Positions 7,335-8,906 of a stretch of DNA of 8,906 nucleotides are shown here, in pieces. Position 1 is the first letter of the stretch; each line of letters opens with the position of its first letter. The notes beneath the pieces are model-generated. The model was not told where the DNA came from. It searched no databases and saw only the letters and a program-made list of their open reading frames with translations. The stretch comes from Hydrogenothermaceae bacterium (GTDB taxonomy: Bacteria; Aquificota; Aquificia; Aquificales; Hydrogenothermaceae): contig DTZN01000257.1 of the NCBI GenBank assembly GCA_012961365.1, forward strand, positions 1-8,906. The letters are read 5' to 3'. Made by a program: the position numbers and the translations under genes.

Positions 7335-7916
7335 AGGCTTCAACTTTTAATTGTCCTGGTGATCACTTTTTCAAATGCAAAGAGTATCGAGGAGAGTATG
7401 CTTCCGTATATGCAGTTTAACCAAAGCAGTGCAGAAGCTCTTTTGCCAGGCAAATACAATTATCTCAAAGAGAGTATCAAAAAAGCAGGTGCAGACAAAG
7501 AGCCAAGATACGCTATCCTGTACTTTTTCTCCAACTCCGTGCCGAAGATCAGCTTCTCCAACCATTTGGTTGAGGTTGCGAAATTCAACAGAGAACACGA
7601 AATAAGCCTTAAAAGCACTCAGTCTATGATAGGTATCAACCATTCACTAAAAGCTTATATTTTGGGTGTTAGAAAGCATTTAAAAGGGCTTAATGAATAC
7701 GATGAGGAGATTGACCTTATTGATATCCGTTTGTCACCAGAGGTTTTTGAGAGATTTGACATAATATCCGTGCCGGCAATCGCACTTGCAAAGTGTCCTG
7801 CATCTGCACACCCGTCAAAGTGTTCTATTGTGAGTATTGCAAGAGGAGATATCTCTTTGGAGTACTTCTTCTCTCTGCTTGACGAGAACAACATTTTACC
7901 AAAGGAGTTAAGATGA
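7332..7916 (+). CDS. trbC: F-type T4SS pilin assembly protein TrbC
   Basis: TrbC is a periplasmic thioredoxin-fold protein of the F-type pilus assembly group. From the ATG at 7332 the product has 194 residues (F TrbC about 212). It has a Sec signal (LLIVLVITFSNA, cleavage near residue 16). The TrbC domain spans about residues 58-180. It opens with the strand YAILYFFSNSVP (60-71), the counterpart of the family's 'FVSFSMP', where the CXXC would be in true thioredoxins. It then continues with a helix, the LSPEVFERFDIISVPAIAL block (134-152, counterpart of 'IDP..F..y.V..VPa.V') and its cis-proline at 148. A short loop holds C155 and C164 (CPASAHPSKC), the only two cysteines, probably joined by a disulfide. 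It overlaps traU by 1 nt and the next gene by 4 nt (ATGA). Its position after traU matches F. Confidence 0.85.
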   Translation: MRLQLLIVLVITFSNAKSIEESMLPYMQFNQSSAEALLPGKYNYLKESIKKAGADKEPRYAILYFFSNSVPKISFSNHLVEVAKFNREHEISLKSTQSMIGINHSLKAYILGVRKHLKGLNEYDEEIDLIDIRLSPEVFERFDIISVPAIALAKCPASAHPSKCSIVSIARGDISLEYFFSLLDENNILPKELR

Positions 7917-8906
7917 AGCGTATAGCAGCCATCTTTATTTTAGGATTATCAGCCTTGTATTGTAAGAGTGTCACATCTCAAAATATGTTCCCCGAAACTG
8001 CAGAGAACTCTTTTGGCACAAGACCCCCTGAGAGTATCAATGATTCAACCATAACAAGAACGAGTATAAGTAGAGATGAGGGCGAAGTGAATATAAACGA
8101 TGTGCAAGAGGTGAATATAGACACTACGAGCATGTCAGGCTTTGGGCGTACTGAGGTTAGTTCTGATGTGAATTGGACCAACGCACTCTCTATGGAGAAG
8201 CTCTTTAAAGACCGAACCGATGAGCACTTGGGTAAAGCCAACAACTTTGCAGAGGATTTCAGAAAGAAATCAGCAAGCAAGTTCAAGGACAAGAACGGTG
8301 ATAAGATAGATAATCTCAATCCTGAAACCTTCACTAAAGATGCGATTATTGAAAACTTTGAAGAGGATAGTGATACACGGAGTGCATTGGCTTTTCAAAA
8401 AGAGCTCTATAAAGAGATGAGAGACAAGTTGGTTGTCGATGGTAAGATCAAGTGCTATATTACAAGAAAAGTGAACAACAGCTACTATTGTCCTTTACCG
8501 GGCATGGGTATTGCAGAGTTTGGAGGATTGGCAAAAGACAATCAAGAGGAAGCTCAAAAGAAGTGTAACCAAGAGTGTAGACGGCAGGTGCAGTGTATGG
8601 AGATGCAGACCAATGATACTATGGGTTTTAATGCAGACGGAACGCACTTACTGCCTATTGATTGGCAGACCTATGCACTCAACCCCGCTCAAGTGACCAA
8701 TGTGTTCAGCTTTAAATACAAGACAGAAAACCTCAATGATGTACAGGATAAATATTTTGAGGACGGACTTGTAAGAGGACGGATCACTATCAGGGGTAAA
8801 GACACTTTTGACAATGAAGTGACAATCTTTGAAGGATATGTGTATCACATACAAAGAGAAGGAGGAAAGATCGTTCTCAATGTTGATAAAAAACTCAAAG
8901 AGATAA
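7913..8906 (+). CDS. traN: Probable mating-pair stabilisation protein TraN, 5' part
   Basis: The frame is open from the ATG at 7913 to the window end, giving 331 residues without a stop (the final bases read GAG ATA A, so the apparent TAA is out of frame). AAAGGAG (7901-7907) lies 5 nt upstream of the ATG and the start overlaps the trbC stop as ATGA. A signal peptide covers about residues 1-17 (ending LYC). Residues 20-175 are polar and charged without cysteine, and include a DKNGDKID stretch (126-133) that resembles a calcium-loop core. A cysteine-bearing module follows, with C181 and C193 (CYITRK...YYCPLPG) and C218, C222 and C228 (CNQECRRQVQC). F TraN is a large cysteine-rich outer-membrane protein of about 600 residues that contacts the recipient. 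Identification rests mainly on the traW-traU-trbC-traN order, the export signal, the cysteine clusters and the expected size. Another exported cysteine-rich protein cannot be excluded. Confidence 0.65.
   Translation, partial: MKRIAAIFILGLSALYCKSVTSQNMFPETAENSFGTRPPESINDSTITRTSISRDEGEVNINDVQEVNIDTTSMSGFGRTEVSSDVNWTNALSMEKLFKDRTDEHLGKANNFAEDFRKKSASKFKDKNGDKIDNLNPETFTKDAIIENFEEDSDTRSALAFQKELYKEMRDKLVVDGKIKCYITRKVNNSYYCPLPGMGIAEFGGLAKDNQEEAQKKCNQECRRQVQCMEMQTNDTMGFNADGTHLLPIDWQTYALNPAQVTNVFSFKYKTENLNDVQDKYFEDGLVRGRITIRGKDTFDNEVTIFEGYVYHIQREGGKIVLNVDKKLKEI

Noticed and set aside
7442..7454. Palindrome TTTGCC-A-GGCAAA as an operator or terminator
   Set aside because: It is only 6-bp arms inside trbC, with no T run after it and no second copy noticed; chance is likely.
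7978..8334. 118-codon open frame on the - strand
   Set aside because: It lies wholly inside the well-supported traN reading frame and has no ribosome site or family likeness; it is an antisense shadow.
8903..8906. Apparent TAA stop at the window end
   Set aside because: In the traN frame the last bases read GAG ATA A, so the TAA is out of frame and the gene continues past the window.
2132..8906. P-type (VirB) rather than F-type system
   Set aside because: No VirB4/8/9/10/11-like features are present, whereas TraH, TraU, TraW and TrbC landmarks are specific to F-type systems.

Overview
The window is part of one dense operon that encodes the envelope and pilus-assembly section of an F-type (Tra/Trb) conjugative type IV secretion system. 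All eight genes are on the + strand. No intergenic gap exceeds 2 nt, and neighbouring genes meet in stop/start overlaps (ATGA, TAATG) or a direct stop-start abutment. Both end genes run off the window. No tRNA, rRNA, IS element, CRISPR array, internal promoter or terminator was seen, and there is no gene-free stretch to describe.

Layout: positions 2-2131 hold the C-terminal part of a large, low-complexity, Ser/Thr/Gln/Ala-rich protein without Cys or Trp, possibly a TraG-type protein but not proven. Then come a TraF-like degenerate thioredoxin-fold protein (2132-3265), TraH (3268-5073), an unrecognised exported 193-aa protein (5073-5654), TraW (5651-6268), TraU (6265-7332), TrbC (7332-7916) and the N-terminal 331 residues of a probable TraN (7913 to the end). 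The order traW-traU-trbC-traN is the same as in F. The traF-traH pair lies upstream of traW instead of downstream of traN.

All seven genes whose starts are visible begin with a Sec-type signal peptide, so their products act in the periplasm or outer membrane. In F, TraF, TraH, TraW, TraU and TrbC work together in pilus assembly and retraction or in DNA transfer. TraN stabilises mating pairs at the outer membrane, and TraG spans the inner membrane with a periplasmic C-terminal part. The cytoplasmic ATPases, relaxase, coupling protein and pilin are not in this window and would be expected on either side.

The host is probably a Gram-negative bacterium with moderately low GC (low to mid 40s percent by eye). 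Frequent AGA/AGG arginine codons, Lys/Glu/Ser-rich proteins and highly divergent Tra proteins suggest a Campylobacterota member of the Sulfurimonas/Sulfurovum type. That assignment is inference. The DNA is probably a conjugative plasmid or an integrative conjugative element.

The most unusual points are: the unseen-start disordered protein with a ~38-residue periodic [DE]AP motif; its in-frame TAG-ATG junction with traF; several cysteines missing from TraU together with the absence of CXXC in all three thioredoxin-fold partners; and the unrecognised exported protein between TraH and TraW.
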